Of a DNA stretch of 5,981 nucleotides, positions 1-5,777 are shown in pieces. The notes under the pieces are model-generated. The model was not told the origin of the DNA. It saw only the letters and a list, made by a program, of their open reading frames with translations, and made no database searches. How positions within the stretch are numbered: the first letter of the stretch is position 1; every line of letters begins with the position of its first letter. The DNA comes from an uncultured Campylobacter sp. (GTDB taxonomy: Bacteria; Campylobacterota; Campylobacteria; Campylobacterales; Campylobacteraceae). The stretch lies in the NCBI RefSeq assembly GCF_938017615.1, contig NZ_CALIJA010000192.1, positions 1 to 5,981 of the forward strand. The letters run 5' to 3'. The translations under genes were made by a program, and so were the position numbers.

Positions 1-5
1 TGAAG

Positions 6-11
6 ATTATA
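6..11 (-). promoter_or_regulatory. Perfect TATAAT -10-like hexamer abutting the G9 tract
   Basis: On the minus strand the G9 run is followed directly by TATAAT, the exact sigma-70 -10 consensus. If it is a promoter it would fire leftwards out of the window, and tract length would set the distance between the -10 box and anything upstream. Epsilonproteobacterial promoters have a conserved -10 and little -35, so one hexamer in AT-rich DNA is weak evidence. The downstream gene is not visible. Confidence 0.3.
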
Positions 12-20
12 CCCCCCCCC
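12..20. repeat. Homopolymeric C9 (G9 on the minus strand) tract
   Basis: Nine consecutive C residues lie in an otherwise AT-rich stretch. In Campylobacter, G/C runs of about this length are the classic substrate for slipped-strand mispairing and phase variation. Three plus-strand readings cross the tract. One stays open from base 3 to a TGA at 48-50, one stops at 23-25, and one stops at 34-36. A change of one C would therefore alter the C-terminus of any gene entering from the left. The upstream gene lies outside the window, so whether the tract is coding or intergenic cannot be decided. An assembly or basecalling length error is also possible, as in any long homopolymer. Confidence 0.7.
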
Positions 21-46
21 ATTAATCTTAGCTTAAATTTCGTGCG

Positions 47-151
47 ATGACGAAGGTAGAAAATTTAAGGATCGGAATTTATGTGCAGAATCTGCGCCAG
101 ATTTTACTGGACCACCATAAATTTAAAGAGGATTTTAACGTAAAGTTATAG
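47..151 (+). CDS. Possible 34-aa small ORF or remnant of a 3' gene end
   Basis: An ATG-to-TAG frame of 34 codons begins MTKVENLRIGIYVQN and ends DFNVKL. The residue mix (Leu, Ile, Lys, Asp, Asn, Arg) looks like real protein. Its ATG overlaps the TGA of the frame that is open through the C9 tract (ATGA), which is a typical operon junction. Against it, no good Shine-Dalgarno sequence precedes the ATG and I recognise no family. In-frame stops at 23-25 and 29-31 rule out simple read-through from upstream. It may be a coupled mini-gene or a decayed end of a longer gene. Confidence 0.25.
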   Translation: MTKVENLRIGIYVQNLRQILLDHHKFKEDFNVKL

Positions 152-354
152 TAAACTTTGGAATTAAGCTTCAAAAATTTTAGAATTTGCAAGGCAAGCG
201 AATTTATACTTAAAATTTTACTATGATAAATATGAATTCTTTTCATAGCGCCTTTTGACTCGTTATATCTCTTTGTGCCGCTAGCTCAAAATATCTGAGT
301 GGTGATAAATTCTGCGAGCTGAGCTAATTTAAGCCCATTATTAGATTAGTTATG
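152..354. other. Intergenic DNA, no supported gene
   Basis: This AT-rich stretch between the small ORF and the tRNA promoter has only very short frames on the plus strand, all without ribosome-binding sites. The one arm pair I noted is TAGCTCA (282-288) with TGAGCTA (320-326), seven perfect bases separated by 31 nt. That spacing is too wide for a convincing terminator and its significance is unclear. No mobile-element ends or direct repeats of the tRNA 3' end were seen. Confidence 0.5.
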
Positions 355-360
355 TATAAT
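355..360 (+). promoter_or_regulatory. -10 box of the tRNA-Ser promoter
   Basis: A perfect TATAAT ends 15 bases before the first base of the mature tRNA. This places the start of transcription about 7-9 bases upstream of it and leaves a short 5' leader for RNase P. No -35 consensus is visible at the usual distance, which is normal for Campylobacter sigma-70 promoters. The next gene on the right is on the opposite strand, so this promoter appears to serve the tRNA alone. Confidence 0.65.
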
Positions 361-375
361 GCGATTTCTTTTTGT

Positions 376-466
376 GGACAGATGGGTGAGTGGCCGAAAC
401 CACACCCCTGCTAAGGGTGCAGCTTCTAACCGGGGCTCGAGGGTTCAAATCCCTCTCTGTCCGCCA
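376..466 (+). tRNA. tRNA-Ser(GCU)
   Basis: A complete class II tRNA with a genome-encoded CCA end. The acceptor stem pairs GGACAGA (376-382) with TCTGTCC (456-462) without mismatch, followed by discriminator G463 and CCA 464-466. The D-stem is GGT/ACC (385-387 with 399-401). The anticodon stem is CACCC/GGGTG (403-407 with 415-419), with loop CTGCTAA and anticodon GCT at 410-412, which reads AGC and AGU serine codons. A long variable region (420-438), diagnostic of Ser/Leu/Tyr tRNAs, precedes a perfect T-arm (GAGGG, TTCAAAT, CCCTC; 439-455). The long arm and the G discriminator both agree with serine. It is a single-gene unit with no adjoining tRNA and no sign of an integrated element at its 3' end. 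Confidence 0.97.
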
Positions 467-517
467 CTACCTTAGAATTTAAATCAATTAAATTTCACTT
501 CCGTGATTCAGCTGATT

Positions 518-1147
518 TCAGCCGCCTAGGATACTGCCTAACAGCAGCACTGGCATCATTAGCGGCATTACGATGAGTCCTTGTATGTCGGTATCCATTT
601 TGGCATCGCGCTCGCTTTTGATCCCGCTATCAACCGCTATACGCGCGGGATACTCGATCGGCACGCTTAGGCGGTGCGATCTGCGCAGCTCGTCGTGATC
701 TTTTAAGCGCTTAAAATATTTGCCTTCGATCAGATAAGAGTAACGAAACGTAGAACTATACGCGGGCTCCAGCTGCTCTGGGTCGTCCATCAGCTTAGCC
801 TGCACGGATAGCGGCAGATCGTATTTTACGAGCTCGATTTCGTGCTGGATATACGCGGCATCGCTGCCCTCGTTGTATCTGTCGATCGTTAGCATGCTTA
901 CGTTGCGCCTTATCGCATTTTTATTTAGCGACGCTAGACTCGCGACCTTAGCGCGCACGGCACTAAGATTTGCATCAAATACATAATCGTAAATCTCGCC
1001 ACTCATTCGCAGCTGACCGCCGGACGCCGCGCTCATCGCGACGATATGCTCGCGCCCCTGCATGTAACCCGGCAAATTCTTACTCGCACATCCGCTAAAA
1101 ACTCCACAGCATAGTGCCAAAACCGCGCCGCAAATCCAAAATTTCAT
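518..1147 (-). CDS. Predicted lipoprotein of unknown function (209 aa)
   Basis: I do not recognise a characterised family. The N-terminus is a lipoprotein signal: MKFW, a hydrophobic stretch to residue 17, then FSG|C with the predicted lipidated cysteine at residue 20. Phe at -3 is slightly off the usual lipobox. The mature protein would be membrane-anchored on the periplasmic side. Residues 21-188 are polar and mixed, without other Cys or a recognisable catalytic motif. Residues 190-207 form a strikingly hydrophobic, Met/Leu/Pro-rich run ending SILGG, which could be a second membrane contact or a buried strand. The ATG is well supported by AAGGAAG (minus strand, 1151-1157) just upstream. The gene sits alone: 51 bp from the oppositely oriented tRNA and 374 bp from the next minus-strand gene, so it is probably monocistronic. 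Confidence 0.85.
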   Translation of the reverse strand: MKFWICGAVLALCCGVFSGCASKNLPGYMQGREHIVAMSAASGGQLRMSGEIYDYVFDANLSAVRAKVASLASLNKNAIRRNVSMLTIDRYNEGSDAAYIQHEIELVKYDLPLSVQAKLMDDPEQLEPAYSSTFRYSYLIEGKYFKRLKDHDELRRSHRLSVPIEYPARIAVDSGIKSERDAKMDTDIQGLIVMPLMMPVLLLGSILGG

Positions 1148-1175
1148 AAACTTCCTTTGTAAAATTTAAAGACGG

Positions 1176-1181
1176 ATTGTA
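1176..1181 (-). promoter_or_regulatory. Candidate -10 box (TACAAT) of the lipoprotein gene
   Basis: TACAAT, one change from consensus, lies 28 bases upstream of the ATG on the minus strand. The inferred transcription start would leave a leader of about 20 nt holding the AAGGAAG ribosome-binding site. No good -35 is present, as is usual in this group. The call rests on the hexamer and its position only. Confidence 0.4.
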
Positions 1182-1475
1182 TTAAATTTTGCCTTAACGA
1201 GAGTGGAATTTTACGGTGCGGTAGAATAGAATTCTGCGGCGGAATTCCATGGCGGCGACGCGTAGAATTTCGCGCGGACTTTTATGAAATTCCGATGAGA
1301 TTTCACAAGAACTGAAGCCGGAATGCGCGGAAGAGGTAAAAGAAGCACAAGAGCGCTATTGAGATTTAAAATTTTAAAATCTCGAGGAAATTTCGCGAAA
1401 GGAAGCGAGCCATTTGTGCGTCAAAAATTTAACCGTCATCGCGAGCTTGCTTTTAAATTTTAAAATTTTACGACA

Positions 1476-1502
1476 GGCTTTAGAATTTAAAATTCCAAAG
1501 CC
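1476..1502 (-). terminator. Probable transcription terminator hairpin after the activase operon
   Basis: GGCTTT (1476-1481) pairs with AAAGCC (1497-1502). After one A/C mismatch, GAATTT (1483-1488) pairs with AAATTC (1490-1495), giving one long hairpin. It begins 20 bases past the stop codon of the 405-aa gene, the right place for an operon end. The T-run (1504-1508) lies on the plus-strand side. On the minus strand this gives an A-run before the stem, followed by TGTCGTAAAATTTT, a poor U-tract. It may be bidirectional or a weak terminator/RNA-stabilising hairpin. Confidence 0.45.
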
Positions 1503-1521
1503 CTTTTTGATATGCGGCGCG

Positions 1522-2739
1522 CTACTTTCGATTTGCGTTAGCAAGCATCAGCTTTATGCGGTTTTCCTGATTTACTGCGCTTGCGCCCGGGTCGTAGTCG
1601 ATCGCGGCGATGTTTGCTTGCGGGTAGTTCTGCTTGATCTTTCGGATCATTCCGCGCGCGATGATGTGGTTTGGCAGGCAGCCGAAGGGCTGCGCGCACA
1701 CGACGTTTTGTATACCGTGGCGCATAAACTCGACCATCTCCGCCGTCAGCAGCCAGCCCTCGCCCATCTTCACGCCGTGACCGATGTAGCCGTCGGCGGC
1801 GGCGCGAACCTCGCTAAATGGGCTCGGCGCGCGAAATCCGAAGCGCTTCATCTGCTTAATCATCATGCGCTGGAAAAATTCCACTACCTTAGCGACCGCA
1901 AGCGAGCCGTAATACGCCGCGCCGCCCTTGCCGTAGAGCTGCTTGTCGTAGACCGCATCATAGATGCAGGTAAGCACGAAGTCCATCAGCCCCGTATTTA
2001 CGGGCTCGGCGTTTTCGCGAATGAGGTAGGCGTTTAGGCCGTTGTTGCCGATGGGCGAGTATTTGAGATAAATTTCGCCCACGATGCCCACTTTTACTCG
2101 CGGCTTATCGTCACGCTCGATTTTAGCGAACTGCGAGAGGATAAATTTGAAATTTTTCTTAAGATTGAAAAACGATCTTTGATCGGTCAAATTTTTGATC
2201 CGCTCGGCGCAGAGTTCGTAAATTTCATTCGTTTGGTTTTTGATCTTTTCGTAGGGCTTGCACTGATTATACAGCCCCATCATCAAATCGCCGTAAAATA
2301 TCGCGGCGAAAAGCTTTAGAAGCGATTTTTTGCCGAGGCTAAATTCATTCTCATCTAGCGATCCAAAATTTAACGAGATCGCGGGGACGTAGCTAAAGCC
2401 GCTGTCCTCAAGCGCTTTACGAAGCAAATTTATGTAGTTGCTCGCTCTGCAGCCGCCGCCCGTTTGGCTGATGAGAAGCGCTACTTTGTGCGTATCGAAC
2501 TCGCCGCTTTTTAGCGCGTCGATAAACTGCCCGATGACGAGCAGCGCGGGGTAGCACATGTCGTTATGCACGCTGCGAAGCCCCTCCTCGACGATATTTT
2601 GACGATTTTCGCCGAGTAAGACGCTCTTATAGCCCTCGTCGCGCAGCACGCCTTGCATAAAGCGAAAATGCGGATCGATCATTGTGGGGATCAATATCGT
2701 GTGGGTCGCTTTCATATCTTTCGTAAATTTAGCAAACAT
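1522..2739 (-). CDS. 2-hydroxyacyl-CoA dehydratase-like iron-sulfur component, COG3581-type (405 aa)
   Basis: Corresponds to the C-terminal part of the large fused activase/dehydratase-like proteins of anaerobes. It probably is the substrate-side or cluster-bearing subunit receiving electrons from the activase encoded just upstream. Signatures: FTKDMKATHTILIP at the N-terminus, HNDMCYPAL (Cys62), SQTGGGCRASNY (Cys97), VGIVGEIYLKY...GNNGLNAYL (218-239), CAQPFGCLPNHI (Cys348, Cys354), and IDYDPGASAVNQENR near the C-terminus. Cys62, Cys97 and Cys348/354 are the likely ligands of a [4Fe-4S] or larger cluster, by analogy with dehydratase subunits that bind clusters through three cysteines. No signal peptide or membrane segment; cytoplasmic. 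The ATG overlaps the previous stop (TAATG), with AAAGGA 9 bases upstream. I kept this start over Met9 because the FTKDMK stretch before Met9 resembles the conserved linker of fused relatives. The substrate is unknown. Confidence 0.93.
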   Translation of the reverse strand: MFAKFTKDMKATHTILIPTMIDPHFRFMQGVLRDEGYKSVLLGENRQNIVEEGLRSVHNDMCYPALLVIGQFIDALKSGEFDTHKVALLISQTGGGCRASNYINLLRKALEDSGFSYVPAISLNFGSLDENEFSLGKKSLLKLFAAIFYGDLMMGLYNQCKPYEKIKNQTNEIYELCAERIKNLTDQRSFFNLKKNFKFILSQFAKIERDDKPRVKVGIVGEIYLKYSPIGNNGLNAYLIRENAEPVNTGLMDFVLTCIYDAVYDKQLYGKGGAAYYGSLAVAKVVEFFQRMMIKQMKRFGFRAPSPFSEVRAAADGYIGHGVKMGEGWLLTAEMVEFMRHGIQNVVCAQPFGCLPNHIIARGMIRKIKQNYPQANIAAIDYDPGASAVNQENRIKLMLANANRK

Positions 2740-5693
2740 TAGCGCGCATCCTTTCTTGCTTCTTGTTGCGCGCCTTGCCTCTCGCGCTCTATCATGGTCG
2801 CTTTTAGGCTACGCAGACGAATTTTAACGGCGCCTAGGTTCGTAACCTCGTCGATTTTAAGTTGAGTGTAAATTTTACCGTTTTGGCGCAGTATGTCGCG
2901 CACCTCGTCGCCCGTGATCGCATCGATCCCGCAGCCGAAGCTCACTAGCTGCACCAGCTGCATGCGCGGGTATTTACAGACGAACCGCGCCGCGCTATAA
3001 AGCCTGGCGTGGTAGGTCCATTGATTAAGGCTTTTCGTCTGCACCCTGCTAAGCGGCAGCGCGTCCTCGCTAAGCACTATAAAGCCCAAGGAATTTAGAT
3101 AGCGATCGATGCCGTGGTTGATCGTCTTGTCGATATGATACGGACGACCCGCTAGCACGATGGCAGGCATGCCGCTTGCATTGATCTCCTTTAGGGTCTC
3201 CTCGCCTTTTATTAAAACGGTATTTTTATAGTTTTGCAGCTCCTTAAGGCCTTGCAAGACGGCGTTTTTCACGGCGTCGGAATGAAATTTATACCCGGCG
3301 TCCGCAAGCTCAGCCTGCATCGTTTTGCAAAACGAATCTTGCATGTTAAGATCCACGTGCGGGTAGAGGAATTTTTTCTCCTCCAGCGCGCCTACGTTCG
3401 CGCGTATCAGCTCGGGATAGTATGCGACTACGGGGCAGTTGTAGCAGTTCTCGCTGATATTTTCATCCAGGCTGTAGCTCATACACGGATAAAAGATAAA
3501 ATCGACGCTCTTATTTAGCAGATCGTAGATGTGGCCGTGCACGCTTTTAGCCGGGTAGCAGACGGTATCGCTCGGTATACTTTGGCTTGCTAAAAACAGC
3601 GTCTCTTTTCGCGGCTTTTGCGACAGCACGAGGCTCATGCCTAAATTTTCAAAAAATGCGCTCCAAAACGGGATCATCTCGAACATATTCAAAACAAACG
3701 GAATTCCGACCCGCGGCGCATCCTGTTTCGGTGGCTTGCGATATTTTCGCAAAAGCTCGTTTTTAAACTCAAATAAATTCGTGATGTCGTGGCGGATCTC
3801 CTTGCCCGCGCCGCGTTCGCACTTATTTCCCGAGACGAATTTAGTATCGCCGAAGTAGCTGATCGTAAGCGGGCATTTGTTCGTACAGAGCTTGCAGACG
3901 CTAAATTCGCTGCGATGAGTGAAATTTTCAAGCTCTGCACGACTGATCATATCGGTACGCTCGTTTGCGTTATTTTTGGCAAAAAGCGCCGCGCCGTATG
4001 CACCCATAAGCTCGCTTATATCAAGGCGAATCACATTTTTACCGAGCTCTTTTTCAAAAGCGCGCAGCACGGCGTTATTTAAAAAAGTACCGCCCTGCAC
4101 TACGATGTTTTGACCCAAATCGTCGGCGTTTCGCACGCGAATAACCTTGTAAATCGCGTTTTTTATGACGCTAATAGCAAGTCCAGCGCTGATATCCTCG
4201 ATCGTAGCGCCGTCTTTTTGAGCTTGCTTAACCGAAGAGTTCATAAAGACCGTGCAGCGGCTACCAAGCTTAGCTGGATGAGTCGCAAAAAGGGCTAGGT
4301 TTGCAAAATCTTTAATGTCGTAGCCCAAAGAATTTGAAAAGGTTTGCAAAAACGAACCACAGCCCGAGCTACACGCTTCATTTAGCACGATAGAATCAAT
4401 ATTGCCATCTTTAATAGAGAAACACTTGATGTCCTGCCCGCCGATGTCGATGATGAAATCGACCTTTGGATTGAAGTGGCGCGCGGCGCTATAATGCGCG
4501 ATCGTCTCGACGATACCGTAATCGAAGCGAAAGGCGGTTTTAATGAGATCCTCGCCATATCCGGTAACGCCGCTGCCCTTGATTTTGATGCGACCCTCAC
4601 AAAGATCGTATAGCTCCTTAAGACGCGGCAGCAGGATATCGACCGGATCGCCTTTATTGGAGGAGTAAAATTTGTACAATAGCTCATAGTTTGCGCCCAT
4701 CAACACGACTTTGATCGTAGTACTGCCGCAATCCACGCCCAAATACGCATCTCCGCTGTAGGTGTGGATATCCACCTTAGGCACGCTTGCGCGGGCGTGG
4801 CGAGCGGTGAACTCGTCAAATTCCGCTCTGTCTTTGAAAAGCGGCGGCTCGGCTTCTAGCGCGGTTCTGTCGGGCTCCTTTTTTAAAAGCGCGATCGTCT
4901 CTTCCAAATTTAACGTCTCGCCCGTATCTTTTGCGTACAGCGCGCTGCCGTAAGCCACAAAATAAGGCGCAATGTCGGGAAAGGTCGCAGTTTCGTCGGT
5001 GAGCTTTAGCACCTCTTTAAAGCGCGCCTGAAGGCCTTTTAGGAAAAACAACGGGCCGCCCAAGAATAGAATATTGCCCTTAACTTCGCGACCCTGTGCG
5101 AGCCCAGAAATCGTCTGCTCGACGACCGCAGCGTAGATACTAGCGCAAATATCCTCTTTTCTAACGCCCTGATTTAGTAGCGGCTGGATATCACTTTTGG
5201 CGAACACGCCGCAGCGTGAGGCGATCGGGTAAATTTTATTTGCCGCAAAACTTAGGCAATCGAGCTCCGTGATATCCAGATGCAAAAGGTTGGTCATCTG
5301 ATCAATAAATGCGCCGGTGCCGCCCGCGCACGAGCCGTTCATCCGCTCCTCAAGTCCGCCCGTGAGAAATAAAATTTTAGCATCCTCGCCGCCCAGCTCG
5401 ATGACGACGTCGGTCTTCGGAAACATCCGTTTGACGCCGAGCGAGGTAGCAAAAACCTCCTGGACGAACGGAATTTTACAATTTTTGGCGATACCCATGC
5501 CCGCCGAACCCGCTATGGCGACGCTGAATTGGTCGCCCGCGTAGGTTTTTTGGATTTGCAAAATTTTATCTAACACCAGCTCTTTGGGCTTTGCCAAATG
5601 CCGCTCGTAGCTCTTGCTTAAAATTTCATATTTTTCGTTTAAAACTACCGTTTTAACAGTGGTTGATCCTACGTCAATGCCTAAAAAAATCAC
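2739..5693 (-). CDS. Tandem BadF/BcrA-type ATPase activase fused to a DUF2229 dehydratase-like domain (984 aa)
   Basis: Predicted ATP-dependent electron activator. Domain 1 (about 2-255) has the ASKHA ATPase motifs GIDVGSTTVK and ELGGEDAK, plus activase cysteines in NGSCAGGTGAF (Cys122) and ASRCGVFAKSDIQ (Cys161). Domain 2 (about 315-575) repeats them: GVDCGSTTIK, IDIGGQDIK, NEACSSGCGSF (Cys441, extra Cys445) and GSRCTVFMNSSVKQ (Cys480). Known activases are homodimers sharing one [4Fe-4S] between two Cys pairs, so this looks like a single-chain pseudo-dimer. A Cys4 module follows (Cys600, 603, 607, 625), then a DUF2229/COG3580 domain (about 660-950) with DTVCYPAK (Cys712), FYPCMSY (Cys737), LAGRPYHID...INHGI and SFGCGIDAITGDE (Cys921). 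Start is GTG at 5691-5693: it gives the family-typical N-terminus, and an in-frame TAG lies 21 codons upstream with no ATG between. The ribosome-binding site is weak. It is the first gene of a two-gene operon. No sign of frameshift inside the ORF. Confidence 0.95.
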   Translation of the reverse strand: MIFLGIDVGSTTVKTVVLNEKYEILSKSYERHLAKPKELVLDKILQIQKTYAGDQFSVAIAGSAGMGIAKNCKIPFVQEVFATSLGVKRMFPKTDVVIELGGEDAKILFLTGGLEERMNGSCAGGTGAFIDQMTNLLHLDITELDCLSFAANKIYPIASRCGVFAKSDIQPLLNQGVRKEDICASIYAAVVEQTISGLAQGREVKGNILFLGGPLFFLKGLQARFKEVLKLTDETATFPDIAPYFVAYGSALYAKDTGETLNLEETIALLKKEPDRTALEAEPPLFKDRAEFDEFTARHARASVPKVDIHTYSGDAYLGVDCGSTTIKVVLMGANYELLYKFYSSNKGDPVDILLPRLKELYDLCEGRIKIKGSGVTGYGEDLIKTAFRFDYGIVETIAHYSAARHFNPKVDFIIDIGGQDIKCFSIKDGNIDSIVLNEACSSGCGSFLQTFSNSLGYDIKDFANLALFATHPAKLGSRCTVFMNSSVKQAQKDGATIEDISAGLAISVIKNAIYKVIRVRNADDLGQNIVVQGGTFLNNAVLRAFEKELGKNVIRLDISELMGAYGAALFAKNNANERTDMISRAELENFTHRSEFSVCKLCTNKCPLTISYFGDTKFVSGNKCERGAGKEIRHDITNLFEFKNELLRKYRKPPKQDAPRVGIPFVLNMFEMIPFWSAFFENLGMSLVLSQKPRKETLFLASQSIPSDTVCYPAKSVHGHIYDLLNKSVDFIFYPCMSYSLDENISENCYNCPVVAYYPELIRANVGALEEKKFLYPHVDLNMQDSFCKTMQAELADAGYKFHSDAVKNAVLQGLKELQNYKNTVLIKGEETLKEINASGMPAIVLAGRPYHIDKTINHGIDRYLNSLGFIVLSEDALPLSRVQTKSLNQWTYHARLYSAARFVCKYPRMQLVQLVSFGCGIDAITGDEVRDILRQNGKIYTQLKIDEVTNLGAVKIRLRSLKATMIERERQGAQQEARKDAR
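2742..2773 (-). promoter_or_regulatory. Intercistronic hairpin presenting the ribosome-binding site of the 405-aa gene
   Basis: TGCGCGC and GCGCGCA (2742-2748 with 2767-2773) form a seven-base perfect, nearly all-GC stem around an 18-nt loop. In the mRNA the loop contains AAGAAAGGA, the Shine-Dalgarno of the downstream gene, and the stem ends two bases before its ATG. It lies inside the last codons of the 984-aa gene, so a ribosome finishing that gene must melt it. The pairing is seen directly; a role in coupled translation is inferred. Confidence 0.45.
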
Positions 5694-5769
5694 ATCTCGC
5701 TCTTTACTGAATAAATTTTGCTCGGCCGAATCCTCGAATTTAGCGCGAGCTTTCTAAATTAAAATTTGC

Positions 5770-5777
5770 ATTTTATA
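5770..5777 (-). promoter_or_regulatory. Candidate -10 (TATAAAAT) for the activase operon
   Basis: The minus strand reads ATTACTATAAAATGC here, a good epsilonproteobacterial -10 preceded by T- and A-rich DNA. It lies 76 bases upstream of the GTG start, implying a 5' leader of about 70 nt. There is no recognisable -35. AT-rich spacers produce such matches by chance, and a second candidate (5940-5945) exists further upstream. Confidence 0.35.

Larger units (their letters stand above)
1148..1521. other. 374-bp intergenic region with hairpins and a coding-like scrap
   Basis: No full gene is supported. From right to left it holds the hairpin at 1476-1502 after the operon, a run of AAATTTT repeats (1451-1470), and a second inverted repeat, GAGATTT / AAATCTC (1361-1367 with 1377-1383, 9-nt spacer). 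Next comes a short plus-strand open stretch at 1288-1362 whose translation (NSDEISQELK...AQERY, stop TGA) looks protein-like but has no start codon in frame after the TGA at 1285-1287. The lipoprotein promoter completes it. The open stretch could be the tail of a decayed gene. Confidence 0.5.

Noticed and set aside
158..226. TTG-initiated 22-codon frame after the 34-aa ORF
   Set aside because: Rare start codon, no ribosome-binding site and very short. The Leu/Phe/Lys content follows from AAATTT-rich DNA.
476..494. AATTTAA/TTAAATT inverted repeat between the tRNA and lipoprotein gene as a terminator
   Set aside because: The stem is made only of A-T pairs and has no following T-run. AAATTT palindromes are abundant throughout this DNA.
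376..517. tRNA-Ser 3' end as an integration (att) site
   Set aside because: No second copy of the tRNA 3' sequence, integrase or phage-like gene is present in the window.
511..522. GCTGA-TT-TCAGC mini-palindrome at the lipoprotein stop codon
   Set aside because: Only five bases with a two-base loop, no T-run, and partly coding; likely chance.
1285..1287. In-frame TGA at 1285 as a selenocysteine codon
   Set aside because: No clear SECIS-like stem-loop was seen right after it, the flanking reading frame is very short, and no selenoprotein motif surrounds it.
1414..2037. 207-codon plus-strand open frame
   Set aside because: It lies mostly antisense to the well-supported 405-aa gene, has no family-like motifs and no ribosome-binding site. 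It is a by-product of GC-rich codons on the other strand.
3234..3518. 94-codon plus-strand open frame
   Set aside because: Antisense to the DUF2229 domain of the 984-aa gene, with no recognisable motif. Conserved motifs on the minus strand explain the sequence.
3789..4082. Overlapping plus-strand frames opposite the second activase domain
   Set aside because: Shadows of the minus-strand gene; several overlap one another in different frames, which real genes rarely do.
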